DNA from: a virus
Length of the DNA: 64,000 bases
IMG/VR virus record: IMGVR_UViG_3300044974_001280
Coordinates: 166,446-230,445 of that record
Strand: one strand, 5' to 3'
Under the pieces are notes generated by a model. It was not told the DNA's origin. It saw only the letters and a program-made list of their open reading frames with translations, and did not search any database. Positions 26,399 to 34,868 of the stretch are shown piece by piece. Each line of letters opens with the position of its first letter. Within the stretch, counting starts at the first letter, position 1. The position numbers and the translations under genes are program-made.

Positions 26399-26406
26399 TA
26401 TATTTG
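26399..26406 (+). promoter_or_regulatory. host-type -7 promoter box (TATATTTG)
   Basis: With a TTG at 26378-26380, 18 bases upstream, this matches the usual Bacteroidetes -33/-7 arrangement; the ATG is at 26414. Confidence 0.6.
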
Positions 26407-26413
26407 CACCATT

Positions 26414-27130
26414 ATGATTTATTTACAAAAAGACAGCAACCGAGAGTTACCACATCACTTTGATGTTTCTTGTGCTATGTATGGTGCTATGGATACTGGA
26501 CAGGACTTTAGACTTATTACTTATGATGATTTAATTTCCGGCAAGTTTAATAAATTAGTAACATCTAACAATTTATTTGTTGGTTCTGTTGAGTTCATGA
26601 GAGTTGTGTTTCAAATCGCTGGTGTTGAAGATCCTAGACTACCTATGAATTCCGATAGAAAACACAGCATACAAACCTTAGGGGAAATTAAGAGATTAGC
26701 ACAACTAGGTCAAAAGTTTTTCATAAAACCATTTGACATAAAATTATTCACTGGTTTTGTGATTGATCAAATGCAGAACACATCAATTTCTAATGTTCCT
26801 GAAGAAACACGAGTTATGGTTTATGATGTTTTTGATCAACCAATTGAGAGTGAATGGAGATGCTATATCAACGATCACCGCATTGAATATCTAGCAAACT
26901 ACTCTGGTAATCTTTATGTTTCGATTGATAGTTCGTATTTAGAAAAAATAATCCAAAACAATAGAAATACTTTTCCATCGGCCTACACAATTGATATAGG
27001 TGTTTTGAGTGGGGGTCAGAACGTAGTTATTGAATACAATGATATGTGGGCTATCGGAAATTACGGACTATCCAATGATGTATATGTTAGAATGTTAAGA
27101 AAAAGATTTAAAGAATTACTTACAAAATAA
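26414..27130 (+). CDS. ATP-grasp domain protein (DUF4343-like)
   Basis: 238 residues. QKFFIKPFDIKLFTG, EWRCYINDHRIEYLANYSG and VVIEYNDMWAIGNYGL resemble the ATP-lysine, central and metal-binding asparagine strands of small ATP-grasp ligases common in phages and bacteria. The reaction would join a carboxylate to an amine using ATP. The substrate is unknown. Confidence 0.72.
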   Translation: MIYLQKDSNRELPHHFDVSCAMYGAMDTGQDFRLITYDDLISGKFNKLVTSNNLFVGSVEFMRVVFQIAGVEDPRLPMNSDRKHSIQTLGEIKRLAQLGQKFFIKPFDIKLFTGFVIDQMQNTSISNVPEETRVMVYDVFDQPIESEWRCYINDHRIEYLANYSGNLYVSIDSSYLEKIIQNNRNTFPSAYTIDIGVLSGGQNVVIEYNDMWAIGNYGLSNDVYVRMLRKRFKELLTK

Positions 27131-27139
27131 ACCTTTGAT

Positions 27140-27787
27140 ATGAAAGTTATATTTTTAGATATTGATGGAGTTATGAACTCCCATATTTTTTACGAGAACC
27201 GACACAAAAAAAGGTGGTTGAAACCCAGGACTTACTACTACCTAATCAGAAAGTTTTTAGGTATTAAATCAAAACCTGTGAGTTTAGCAAATTACAAAAC
27301 ACCCGATAGCCATTACACTTATGAATACCAACTTAAAAGGTTGATTGAAGAGACTTGCCCCCAAAAATGGCAGTGGCTTTCTGATTTTTGTAATAGGACT
27401 GGAACTAAAATTTGTATTTCATCTGTTTGGAAACGCCATTTTGGAACGGAGAAAAACGTAATTCCCCAGTGGTGGGAACGCGCATTGGTTCATTTTGGAT
27501 TTAATGAGGGAACTTTTGTTGGTATCACAGGAGGTGGGTTTGGTATGAGAGGAGAAGAAATAAAGGAATGGCTAGATAAAAGACCTGAAGTTGAGGATTA
27601 TGCAATTTTAGATGATGACTCAGATATGCTTCCAGAACAAATGGATAAATTTTATCATTGCGATGGTTACTTTGGATTATCACCTAATCATTTGTATCGT
27701 ATTGGTAGAGCATTTGATGGTAAAACAAACTATGGAAAATTGAATAGAACTTTACAAAATATAAACTATGAAAAACATTTTAATTAA
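27140..27787 (+). CDS. HAD-superfamily phosphatase-like protein
   Basis: 215 residues with the HAD motif I DIDGVMNS, motif II as ISSVW and a motif III/IV stretch DYAILDDDSDM. It resembles the HAD group often placed beside RNA-repair genes. A role in trimming or healing nucleic-acid ends is plausible but unproven. Confidence 0.75.
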   Translation: MKVIFLDIDGVMNSHIFYENRHKKRWLKPRTYYYLIRKFLGIKSKPVSLANYKTPDSHYTYEYQLKRLIEETCPQKWQWLSDFCNRTGTKICISSVWKRHFGTEKNVIPQWWERALVHFGFNEGTFVGITGGGFGMRGEEIKEWLDKRPEVEDYAILDDDSDMLPEQMDKFYHCDGYFGLSPNHLYRIGRAFDGKTNYGKLNRTLQNINYEKHFN

Positions 27788-27974
27788 AACATTCTCCTGC
27801 ATCCTACTTGGATTAGCATTTTCAGAACTAATGAAGTTTAGTTTCTCGTTAATGAATATGCCATCTACCATTGCTTTTTTCTTCGGAGTAATAACCTTAT
27901 TTATTGGTATTTATTTTTTATTTTTAACCTTACAATTCATTTTTAAACCAAAAACCACAACAAAACAAAACTAA
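27768..27974 (+). CDS. two-helix membrane protein
   Basis: 68 residues with two hydrophobic segments (about 6-28 and 32-58) and a basic tail. Overlaps the HAD gene end by 20 bases. It precedes the SPFH gene and may form a membrane unit with it. Confidence 0.6.
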   Translation: MKNILIKTFSCILLGLAFSELMKFSFSLMNMPSTIAFFFGVITLFIGIYFLFLTLQFIFKPKTTTKQN

Positions 27975-27988
27975 AAAAACAAAAAACT

Positions 27989-28849
27989 ATGGAAAACCCT
28001 TTTAAAATTGTATCAGTAGCATTGCTAGCATTAGGATTAATCATTTTCAGTCTATCAAGTTGTGAACGCATTGATGCGGGTCACGTTGGTGTTAAAGTAA
28101 ATCTCTATGGAGATGGTAAAGGTGTAGATGATATTACTGAGGTAACTGGTTGGGTATTTTACAATCCATTTACCACAAAAATCATTGAGTTCCCAACATT
28201 TGTTCAGCACAAAGAATATAAAAACAATGGCGAAGATAATCCCGATGAATCATTTGTGGTAAACTCAAAAGATGGTTCAGAATTTCACGTTTCACCATTA
28301 TTAAACTATTCAGTTAAACGAGAACGAGTACCCTATATTTTTAGTAAATACCGAGTTACATTGGATGAGATTGAATCAGGTTTCTTAAAAACTGCGGTAT
28401 ATGATGCGTTTCGTGTGGTTGCTAACTCATATACTGCCGATGAACTTATTTCAAATCGTGAACAATTTGAAGTGAAAGTTAGAAAGGTATTAGAATCACA
28501 CTTACTACCTGAAGGATTCATGTTGGCTCAATTTACATCAAATCTTGTATATCCTGAAACATTTAAGAAAGCCATTGAAGCTAAAAATAACGCAGTTCAA
28601 TCCGCACTTACAGCCGAAAATAGGGTAAAGCAAGCTGAAGCTGAAGCCAAAATCAAAATCGCACAAGCTGAAGGTAATGCTCAAGCAATGCTAACATCAG
28701 CCAAAGCTGAAGCAGAAGCTAACAGGATGAAACAACAAACCTTAACACCATTACTATTACAACTTGAGTATATCAATAAATGGAATGGAGTTTTACCCAC
28801 TACTCAATTGGGTAGTGGAACTAATATGATGTATAATTTAGGAAAATAA
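27989..28849 (+). CDS. SPFH/prohibitin-like membrane protein
   Basis: 286 residues. The N-terminal hydrophobic stretch ends in FSLSSC, a possible lipobox at C25, followed by IDAGHVGVKV, the usual start of an SPFH (band 7) domain. SNLVYPETFKKAIEAKN and a long Ala/Glu-rich coiled coil (QAEAEAKIKIAQAEG) complete the prohibitin/HflK layout. These proteins form ring scaffolds at the inner membrane and modulate FtsH. In a phage it could protect phage proteins or shape the membrane. Confidence 0.88.
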   Translation: MENPFKIVSVALLALGLIIFSLSSCERIDAGHVGVKVNLYGDGKGVDDITEVTGWVFYNPFTTKIIEFPTFVQHKEYKNNGEDNPDESFVVNSKDGSEFHVSPLLNYSVKRERVPYIFSKYRVTLDEIESGFLKTAVYDAFRVVANSYTADELISNREQFEVKVRKVLESHLLPEGFMLAQFTSNLVYPETFKKAIEAKNNAVQSALTAENRVKQAEAEAKIKIAQAEGNAQAMLTSAKAEAEANRMKQQTLTPLLLQLEYINKWNGVLPTTQLGSGTNMMYNLGK

Positions 28850-28870
28850 TTATGAAAAAAGGATTTACTA

Positions 28871-29080
28871 ATGAAACGAGAAACATTTAACCTACACCCA
28901 AAGGATTTTGAAAAGTCTAATATATCGGTACTAAGTCCTGAAATACCAAAATGTGTGGGTGGGTATAGATTTGGCAATCAATCCACCCATTATGTACAAT
29001 TAAACTTAACTTATAGACCTAATTGGATTCATCGTACTTTTATGAAAGTATGTTTAGGAATGTATTGGTATGACCTTTAA
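28871..29080 (+). CDS. small protein of unknown function
   Basis: 69 residues, aromatic and basic. Follows the SPFH gene by 21 bases. No motif. Confidence 0.5.
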   Translation: MKRETFNLHPKDFEKSNISVLSPEIPKCVGGYRFGNQSTHYVQLNLTYRPNWIHRTFMKVCLGMYWYDL

Positions 29081-29089
29081 AACAAAAAA

Positions 29090-29308
29090 ATGATAGATAT
29101 TGCTAAATTGAAAATCGGAGACAAGGTTCATTACATACCATTCGAAGGATGTGATGACTGCGAAAACGGAATGGTAAAAGAAATCCCCGATCATACAAAT
29201 ACTGAAGTACGGGTTGTATATAGTTGTGGGGGAGATTGGGATAACTTTATGAATTACACATCTGCTTTAACTCCCATAAGCAAAATGAGAATGGGATGGA
29301 AACATTAA
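29090..29308 (+). CDS. small SH3-like protein of unknown function
   Basis: 72 residues. KIGDKVHYIPFEGCDDCENG followed by a V-rich strand suggests a small beta-barrel; two cysteine pairs (CDDC and a later C) are noted. Function unknown. Confidence 0.6.
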   Translation: MIDIAKLKIGDKVHYIPFEGCDDCENGMVKEIPDHTNTEVRVVYSCGGDWDNFMNYTSALTPISKMRMGWKH

Positions 29309-29318
29309 TTTTACAGTT

Positions 29319-29672
29319 ATGAGAATGGCAAGAGCACCGCAGGAACATATTAATTGTTTAATGCATTGGATGAAATTCAACGATGAACTATGTACAATTG
29401 ATCCTACCAACAAAAACGAATGGAAATCTTTCAAATCTGATTGGGAAGGTGATGAAAAATTTATGGGGATTATAGAGCACTGCGAAGATACTGACAAGTT
29501 TAGCTGGGAATACTATATGGATTATTATCAAAAAAATATATCTCATATTCATATGCGAATAGTATTTGGATATGAGGTTTTGGTTGAAAATGTGTGTGAT
29601 ATGGAATTAGATTATTTAGATTTTAATAAAGAACTTAAAAAGTTAATGGAAGATAGCAAAAATACAATATGA
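29319..29672 (+). CDS. protein of unknown function
   Basis: 117 residues, acidic and aromatic-rich, starting MRMARAPQEHINCLMHWM. No motif recognised. It overlaps the next start by four bases. Confidence 0.6.
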   Translation: MRMARAPQEHINCLMHWMKFNDELCTIDPTNKNEWKSFKSDWEGDEKFMGIIEHCEDTDKFSWEYYMDYYQKNISHIHMRIVFGYEVLVENVCDMELDYLDFNKELKKLMEDSKNTI

Positions 29673-29935
29673 TTAAATCAAACACATTAGAGACGCTGGG
29701 CACTCAACATAGAATTGTACAGTCATCCCATTTTAATAGAGATATGTGGGATAATTCAATTAAACCCTCATTATTCAATCTTCTTTCACACAGAGCAGAA
29801 GCGGCAAGATTAATTCTTAATCCTGAACTTACAACTGAAAGGCATAAAGAATTAGTTGATTATTTTGATTATTGTAATTATCAAATATTATTATTATTGG
29901 GATTAAAAACACATAAAAACTATGAACAAGATTGA
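29669..29935 (+). CDS. protein of unknown function
   Basis: 88 residues, helical; translation likely coupled to the previous gene through an ATGA overlap. No motif. Confidence 0.58.
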   Translation: MIKSNTLETLGTQHRIVQSSHFNRDMWDNSIKPSLFNLLSHRAEAARLILNPELTTERHKELVDYFDYCNYQILLLLGLKTHKNYEQD

Positions 29936-30341
29936 AAGAGCAATTAGTGATATCAAATCACATATCAAATCACTTGATAGGGATATTTTAGTTTTAGAAA
30001 CTGAAAGAAAAGCATTCAAAAAGCAGTTGGATGCTCTTGAAACAATTCAATATGATAAATCTATTCCACACGATGAAAATATTCCAAATATCCCAACTTG
30101 GGACAAAAGTCATCCCGGTGGGTTCAGTATAAGTTTAACAAGTTCAGAACCTGATGAAGTTCCTTATGCAAGTATTTGCTCTTGTAATCCAAAAAATGGT
30201 GGAAGTGGTTTATGTGGTTGTATTATGGGTAATAAGATGGTCCCTAACCCAAAAAAATATGGAACTGGAGTAATCGGTACTACTACCACTAACACCGCTG
30301 TTGGTATGACTAATGGAGATATAAACTTTACTAACAAATGA
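29922..30341 (+). CDS. coiled-coil protein with Gly/Cys and Thr-rich tail
   Basis: 139 residues. An N-terminal coiled coil (about 1-45) is followed by SICSCNPKNGGSGLCGC, a cysteine cluster that could bind metal, and a TTTTNTAVG tail. Function unknown. Overlaps the phosphoesterase start (ATGA). Confidence 0.6.
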   Translation: MNKIERAISDIKSHIKSLDRDILVLETERKAFKKQLDALETIQYDKSIPHDENIPNIPTWDKSHPGGFSISLTSSEPDEVPYASICSCNPKNGGSGLCGCIMGNKMVPNPKKYGTGVIGTTTTNTAVGMTNGDINFTNK

Positions 30342-31057
30342 AAACAATATTCATTGGAGATATCCACGGCCGTCCAATTTGGAAGGACATTGTAGCAAAA
30401 GAAAACGCAGATAGAATAATCTTTGTTGGAGATTACTTTGATTCTTTTGATATACCCGGTGTTGACCAAATACATAACTTTAAGGAGATATGTGAGTTTA
30501 AACGAAACTCCGACAAGGAAGTGATTCTATTGACAGGTAATCATGACCTACACTATATGCATATCAACGAAACTTATTCAGGTTTTCAACCCGCTCTTCA
30601 GTTTGATATCAGCCATGTTTTATCAGAGAATATGGACCTGTTGCAAATGGCATACTCATTTGATGATTTTCTTTGCACTCACGCAGGAGTAAGCCATTAT
30701 TGGGTTGTAGAAACTTTTGGTCGTTGTAATGTAGATACTTTGGTTGATGAAATCAATGAGCTATTTAAACACAGGCCTCATGCTTTTGCTTTTAATGGAT
30801 TTAATGCTTATGGGGATAATGTAACTCAAACTCCTGTGTGGATAAGACCTACTTCATTGTTAATGTCTAACAAACGAAGAAATGAAAACGCAATCAAAAA
30901 ACGTTTTATTCAAATATTTGGACATACTCAAATTAAAGAAATAGATTTGAATGGTATGAATAAACACATGGGTGGTAGATATTATATGATAGATGCTTTA
31001 CCATCAAAGCAATATTTGATTTATGATGGTGAACTTAAAGTTGGTAATATGTCATAA
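30338..31057 (+). CDS. calcineurin-like metallophosphoesterase
   Basis: 239 residues with the ordered motifs GDIHGR, GDYFDS, GNHDLHY, THAGVSHYW and FGHTQ, as in PPP-type phosphatases and ApaH. It could remove phosphates from proteins, dinucleotides or RNA ends. The stop codon at 31055-31057 lies inside the left end of the attC-like repeat. Confidence 0.88.
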   Translation: MKTIFIGDIHGRPIWKDIVAKENADRIIFVGDYFDSFDIPGVDQIHNFKEICEFKRNSDKEVILLTGNHDLHYMHINETYSGFQPALQFDISHVLSENMDLLQMAYSFDDFLCTHAGVSHYWVVETFGRCNVDTLVDEINELFKHRPHAFAFNGFNAYGDNVTQTPVWIRPTSLLMSNKRRNENAIKKRFIQIFGHTQIKEIDLNGMNKHMGGRYYMIDALPSKQYLIYDGELKVGNMS

Positions 31058-31140
31058 CGTTTTGCAGATAAGCGAAGGCACAAATAGCGTGGGCATTGTG
31101 CTGTTGGATTTGGGCTTTTGCTTATGTGCTGTTATAACCA
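31052..31140 (+). repeat. attC-like imperfect palindrome
   Basis: About 89 bases. The left half contains ATAACGTTTTGCAGATAAGC and the right half, read on the other strand, contains ATAACAGCACATAAGC followed by AAAAGCCCAAAT. Both ends carry a GTTATAAC/ATAACG core. The layout resembles integron attC sites of Bacteroidetes, with a long imperfect stem and core sites at its tips. No integrase is present in the window. Confidence 0.5.
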
Positions 31141-31177
31141 GTGCTTTTACGAATTTTTAAACTTAAATAATACAAAT

Positions 31178-31465
31178 ATGGAATTTATGTCAAACATTAC
31201 AACCGAAATAAACAAAGGAAAACTAACCAAAGCAAATGGAAAATGGTTTGTTGATTACATTACTGAACCTGCTGGAGAAAACAACTGGCATCACTGCTTA
31301 CCAATTTATGAACTTGAAAAAGAAAGCGAGCAAATTGCAGATTTACTACTTGTCCAAAAATTCAACAAGCCTGTATGTGAACTTGAACAATTCGAAGTTG
31401 ATTGGAAGTATGTCGTAACTGATGGGGCAACTAATTTTGGCTATGAATATGCAGTGCTTGTTTAG
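31178..31465 (+). CDS. cassette-like small protein of unknown function
   Basis: 95 residues from ATG 31178; the frame extends to ATG 31118, inside the palindrome, so the later start is preferred. Acidic, soluble, no motif. The gene sits between GTTATAACCAGTGCT at 31131-31145 and its near-exact reverse complement at 31464-31478, so it may have arrived as a discrete cassette. Confidence 0.65.
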   Translation: MEFMSNITTEINKGKLTKANGKWFVDYITEPAGENNWHHCLPIYELEKESEQIADLLLVQKFNKPVCELEQFEVDWKYVVTDGATNFGYEYAVLV

Positions 31466-31478
31466 CATTGGTTATAAC
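31464..31478 (+). repeat. inverted partner of the attC-like core
   Basis: AGCATTGGTTATAAC is the reverse complement of 31131-31145 at 14 of 15 positions and overlaps the stop codon of the enclosed gene. Confidence 0.6.
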
Positions 31479-31509
31479 TCCGTCATTTGGAGACACGAAA
31501 ATTCGTTCG

Positions 31510-31517
31510 TATATTTA
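31510..31517 (+). promoter_or_regulatory. host-type -7 promoter box (TATATTTA)
   Basis: A TTG at 31487-31489 lies 20 bases upstream. The ATG at 31541 follows after a short A-rich leader. Confidence 0.5.
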
Positions 31518-31540
31518 TACCATAAATAAAAATAAAAAAT

Positions 31541-31978
31541 ATGACACAAACAATTGGACAGTTGCTTAAATGGAACTTTGAAATAGATGGCGACTTGGTA
31601 ATTGAAACTAAAGACGGGCAGGTTGCTTATAGCGAAGATGCCACCGGTTATTGGGAAAGTAGTGAACGAGATGATAGAGGTAACCAAATTTATTGGGAAA
31701 ATTCAAAGAACCGTTGGGAACGATATGAATATGATTCTAATGATAATCGGATTAAAGAAACTACGTCAAATGGGTTTTGGGCAAGGTATGAATACAATTC
31801 TGAACGGGATATAACTTTGTATGAAGATTCGACAGGGTATTGGAAACAAACTACATATTCAAATAATGGTTGTCGAACAGAGGATTCCAATGGGATGTGG
31901 GAAAGAATAGAGTATAACTCCAAAGGATATGAAACTTACTATGAAAACTCAAAGGGTGAAGTCATAAACAAACTTTAA
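31541..31978 (+). CDS. YD-like tandem-repeat protein
   Basis: 145 residues. After about 30 residues the protein is built of about five units near 20 residues long with the pattern DSxGxWxRxEYNSxGxxxYYE, for example DSNGMWERIEYNSKGYETYY. Such repeats resemble RHS/YD and MORN-type beta hairpins and probably form a short beta-sheet. Function unknown; binding is more likely than catalysis. Confidence 0.7.
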   Translation: MTQTIGQLLKWNFEIDGDLVIETKDGQVAYSEDATGYWESSERDDRGNQIYWENSKNRWERYEYDSNDNRIKETTSNGFWARYEYNSERDITLYEDSTGYWKQTTYSNNGCRTEDSNGMWERIEYNSKGYETYYENSKGEVINKL

Positions 31979-31979
31979 A

Positions 31980-32429
31980 ATGAAAAAACAAATTTACTTA
32001 GATGATGTTAGAACCCCCAAAGAAGATATTTGGGTGGTTGTGAGGAATTATGACGAGTTCGTGGAAGCGGTAACAAATATAGGATTAGAAAACATAGATG
32101 TAATTTCCTTGGATCACGATTTGGGTGATACAGCGATGAATGAATATTTCAATAACGTGAGTCCAAACTACAAATTGGATTACAATAACATCCTTGAAAA
32201 GACGGGAATGGATTGTGCTAAGTGGTTGGTCAATCACTATCTTGACAATTACCTTACTCAGAAAAGTAGGTCAGAAAAAAAATCATCTGGTATCGTTTTT
32301 CCACAAGTGTATACCCATTCGGCAAATCCAATCGGATCTGCCAACATTATGGGATACATTAATAATTTTTGGATGAATGAGGGTCAACCTCAATCTTGTG
32401 TTCGTGTGAACATTCCACACTTTGTTTGA
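31980..32429 (+). CDS. cyclic-phosphate-processing receiver-like protein
   Basis: 149 residues. The start IYLDDVRTP and VISLDHDLGDT match the receiver-like fold described for cyclic-phosphate processing proteins found with RNA-repair operons. YTHSANPIGSANIMGYIN gives the conserved histidine-serine end. It has a full-length paralogue at 36329 of the same length. It might act on 2',3'-cyclic phosphate ends before ligation. Confidence 0.75.
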   Translation: MKKQIYLDDVRTPKEDIWVVVRNYDEFVEAVTNIGLENIDVISLDHDLGDTAMNEYFNNVSPNYKLDYNNILEKTGMDCAKWLVNHYLDNYLTQKSRSEKKSSGIVFPQVYTHSANPIGSANIMGYINNFWMNEGQPQSCVRVNIPHFV

Positions 32430-32439
32430 GATTTTTCCG

Positions 32440-32447
32440 TATATTTG
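32440..32447 (+). promoter_or_regulatory. host-type -7 promoter box (TATATTTG)
   Basis: Lies 11 bases before ATG 32459, which decides that start over an earlier in-frame ATG at 32396. Confidence 0.55.
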
Positions 32448-32458
32448 TAAAAAAAATA

Positions 32459-33157
32459 ATGATTAGAGAAAATCCAAAATATCAAACGTTCATTGAATCC
32501 TGGTGTTCTAAGGATTCATATAGAACACAAATGTTGAAACCAACTTGTTTTGACGATGGATGGGTCTGCGCTACGGACACCTACAAATTAATTTGGACGT
32601 ACGATCCTGATTATAAAAATTTTGAAAACAGATACATTTATTCGGATACAGAGGGGATCAAGGCACTTCCAGTTGTTGAGAAATTCTCCGAATTTTACGA
32701 GGGTGTGCCTCGACCTATCGGTAGAATCAAAATCAAGGATTTTGAAGAAGTTTTTGAGAAAATCAAATTAATTCCAGAATTTTCGGAAAAATACATAGAA
32801 TGCTCTGAGTGTGATGGATTTGGAACTATAGAGTGTGACTGTTGTGGTTCAGAATCTGATTGTGAAAAATGTGATGGCGAAGGTGAAATACCCTCAGGCA
32901 CGGAGGAAACTGGACATTACCACTTACCAGAAAATCATTACTTTAATGTGGATGGAGTTTACTTGTCTATGAAGACTACAAGGGAATTGATTGATAATCT
33001 TTTGTTCGTTGGAATATCTGAATTGGAAATCTTTTCCACCAACGATTATAGGTGTTTTTTTGGAATACCCGGAGAAAAAACATTTTTGCTCGTTATGGGT
33101 TGTTATGTATCGGATGCACACGAAAGTCAGATATTTGAAGTTCAAATACATTCCTAA
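32459..33157 (+). CDS. protein with DnaJ-type zinc-finger motif
   Basis: 232 residues from ATG 32459. The middle has ECSECDGFGTIECDCCG and CEKCDGEGE, matching the CxxCxGxG repeats of the DnaJ cysteine-rich domain. No J domain is present. The flanking regions are unassigned and acidic. It may use a zinc site to bind unfolded protein or another partner. Confidence 0.7.
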   Translation: MIRENPKYQTFIESWCSKDSYRTQMLKPTCFDDGWVCATDTYKLIWTYDPDYKNFENRYIYSDTEGIKALPVVEKFSEFYEGVPRPIGRIKIKDFEEVFEKIKLIPEFSEKYIECSECDGFGTIECDCCGSESDCEKCDGEGEIPSGTEETGHYHLPENHYFNVDGVYLSMKTTRELIDNLLFVGISELEIFSTNDYRCFFGIPGEKTFLLVMGCYVSDAHESQIFEVQIHS

Positions 33158-33168
33158 AGTTTAACACA

Positions 33169-33411
33169 ATGGACTACTCTCAAGCTAAAGAAAAATCACT
33201 CCTAGTCGAGTGGAAGATTGGCACTTGCTCTCAGGGAGAGCAATGTTGGTGCCGTACTATCAGTCCAGTTGAACCTATTTTATTTAAAGATGGAGACTTT
33301 CAAGAGGAATATCATATTCTAGTAGGTGGAGAGCTAAGCAAAGAAATAGTAGAGCATATTGTAGCACTACATAATCAAAATATTAAAAACCAAGCAAAAA
33401 ATGGACAGTAA
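33169..33411 (+). CDS. small protein of unknown function
   Basis: 80 residues with a CSQGEQCWCR cluster that could bind metal. Overlaps the next gene by 11 bases. Confidence 0.55.
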   Translation: MDYSQAKEKSLLVEWKIGTCSQGEQCWCRTISPVEPILFKDGDFQEEYHILVGGELSKEIVEHIVALHNQNIKNQAKNGQ

Positions 33412-33775
33412 CTTAGAGAAAATTTTAAAAGAATTTGAACTACTCAAGGGACAATTTGTGATTATATCATATAGCGAGATAGAAAGATTAGTTGCAATAG
33501 GAGACGATGGCGAAGATTACTACTATATTACTTTTAATGGTAGAGATTTTCGTTGGAGCACTTGTGTGGGTAGAGTAATGCCACTAAAAGGATATTTAAG
33601 AGACATGGACTACAATGAGTTAGTTCGTCTGGCCGAATTGAACCATTATGACAAAATGGATTTCGAGGCATTTACTAGAGCATTTGTAGATTGGAAAAAC
33701 TCTCTGTCGAGCACTAAAAGTTTTTTTCATACTGAATTTTGTTTCAGATTGGAAAGATCAAACCCAAAAACATAA
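33401..33775 (+). CDS. protein of unknown function
   Basis: 124 residues. FVIISYSEIERLVAIGDDG begins a beta-rich N-terminal half and the C-terminus is helical. No motif recognised. Confidence 0.6.
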   Translation: MDSNLEKILKEFELLKGQFVIISYSEIERLVAIGDDGEDYYYITFNGRDFRWSTCVGRVMPLKGYLRDMDYNELVRLAELNHYDKMDFEAFTRAFVDWKNSLSSTKSFFHTEFCFRLERSNPKT

Positions 33776-33779
33776 ATCA

Positions 33780-34157
33780 ATGAACACACAAGATTTCGAT
33801 CATGTTTCTAGAGAACTCGTCAGATCTCTACAGACCGCCAAACAAGCGTTAATGTTAGAAAATTCCCATCACAAATGTCAACACACCTTATCTCGAGAAA
33901 TATTAGAACACTACCTATCACCAGATATCGATTGTATTATTCTCAAACAAATAACCCAACGATTGGCCGAGCAGATTGTAGGTAAGGTCAATAAACATTT
34001 ACAGGTAGAAGAACACCGAGATTCAAAAGTCTTCTCCCTAGAACTTCTAGTTTTTCCTTTGGAAGAATTCAAACATATCGTTGAATATTGTGTGAAAACA
34101 ATGCCTATAGAGGCTATTCTGAAAATCAGAAAGATTGAAACAGATGAAAAAATCTGA
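33780..34157 (+). CDS. protein of unknown function
   Basis: 125 residues, helical, with a histidine-rich early segment (NSHHKCQH). Overlaps the HNH gene start by 14 bases. No motif recognised. Confidence 0.58.
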   Translation: MNTQDFDHVSRELVRSLQTAKQALMLENSHHKCQHTLSREILEHYLSPDIDCIILKQITQRLAEQIVGKVNKHLQVEEHRDSKVFSLELLVFPLEEFKHIVEYCVKTMPIEAILKIRKIETDEKI

Positions 34158-34539
34158 TAGGATTAAAATTTTTGAGAAGTATGGTGGAAAATGTGCATAT
34201 TGTGGCTGTGATTTGACAAAAAGTTGGCACGCGGACCATATCCAGCCAATTGTCAGGGACAGTAAATGGGACAGAAAAAAAGGTAAGTTTGTAAATAGTG
34301 GAACATGTAGGTATCCAGAAAATGAGATTTTAGAAAACTATAATCCAGCTTGCTCTAGTTGTAATATTCAAAAAAATTCTTTCACGTTAGAACAATTTAG
34401 ATCCAATATTCAAGGTTTTTTAAATTCGCTCAACCAGTACAGTACACAATACAAATTCATAAAAAGATATGGGCTGATTGAAGAAACAGGAAGGGAGGTG
34501 AAATTTTTTTTCGAAAATTTTAAAATTGATGAAAAGTAA
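34144..34539 (+). CDS. HNH endonuclease
   Basis: 131 residues from ATG 34144. CAYCGCDL and CSSCN form the zinc-binding pairs around WHADHIQPIVR (the DH of the HNH) and ENYNPACSSCN (N and final H/N region), as in stand-alone phage HNH nucleases. It may be a homing endonuclease or a DNA-processing nuclease. Confidence 0.85.
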   Translation: MKKSDRIKIFEKYGGKCAYCGCDLTKSWHADHIQPIVRDSKWDRKKGKFVNSGTCRYPENEILENYNPACSSCNIQKNSFTLEQFRSNIQGFLNSLNQYSTQYKFIKRYGLIEETGREVKFFFENFKIDEK

Positions 34540-34551
34540 GAAAATTTCTAG

Positions 34552-34559
34552 TATATTTA
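34552..34559 (+). promoter_or_regulatory. host-type -7 promoter box (TATATTTA)
   Basis: A TTG lies 23 bases upstream; ATG 34579 follows after ATAAAAGTT, the leader ending common in this block. Confidence 0.5.
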
Positions 34560-34578
34560 CGCTATAAAAATAAAAGTT

Positions 34579-34764
34579 ATGGAAAAGAAAACAAACAAGA
34601 GTTTAGGTATTGCAGGGATAATTTTTCTGATATTTTTAATTCTAAAACTATCAGATGCCGGGGTAGTTGCCAATTGGTCTTGGTGGTGGGTAACGTCTCC
34701 ACTTTGGATTCCTTTTTGTGTGGCTTTTACAATTGAATTTTTTTCAAGACTATTTAATAAATGA
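34579..34764 (+). CDS. two-helix membrane protein
   Basis: 61 residues with two hydrophobic segments separated by an aromatic loop (NWSWWWVTSP). Overlaps the next start by four bases. Function unknown. Confidence 0.6.
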   Translation: MEKKTNKSLGIAGIIFLIFLILKLSDAGVVANWSWWWVTSPLWIPFCVAFTIEFFSRLFNK

Positions 34765-34868
34765 AAAATCTAAAATCGGAAGATAAATTCTATTATTTTA
34801 CGGTAGCATTTGCATTCATTGTTATATTATTTTGGATATCGTTTGGGATTTTAAAAATACTATTATGA
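34761..34868 (+). CDS. short single-pass membrane peptide
   Basis: 35 residues: a polar start (MKNLKSEDKF) and one hydrophobic helix. Both ends overlap neighbours through ATGA junctions, which supports translation. Confidence 0.5.
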   Translation: MKNLKSEDKFYYFTVAFAFIVILFWISFGILKILL

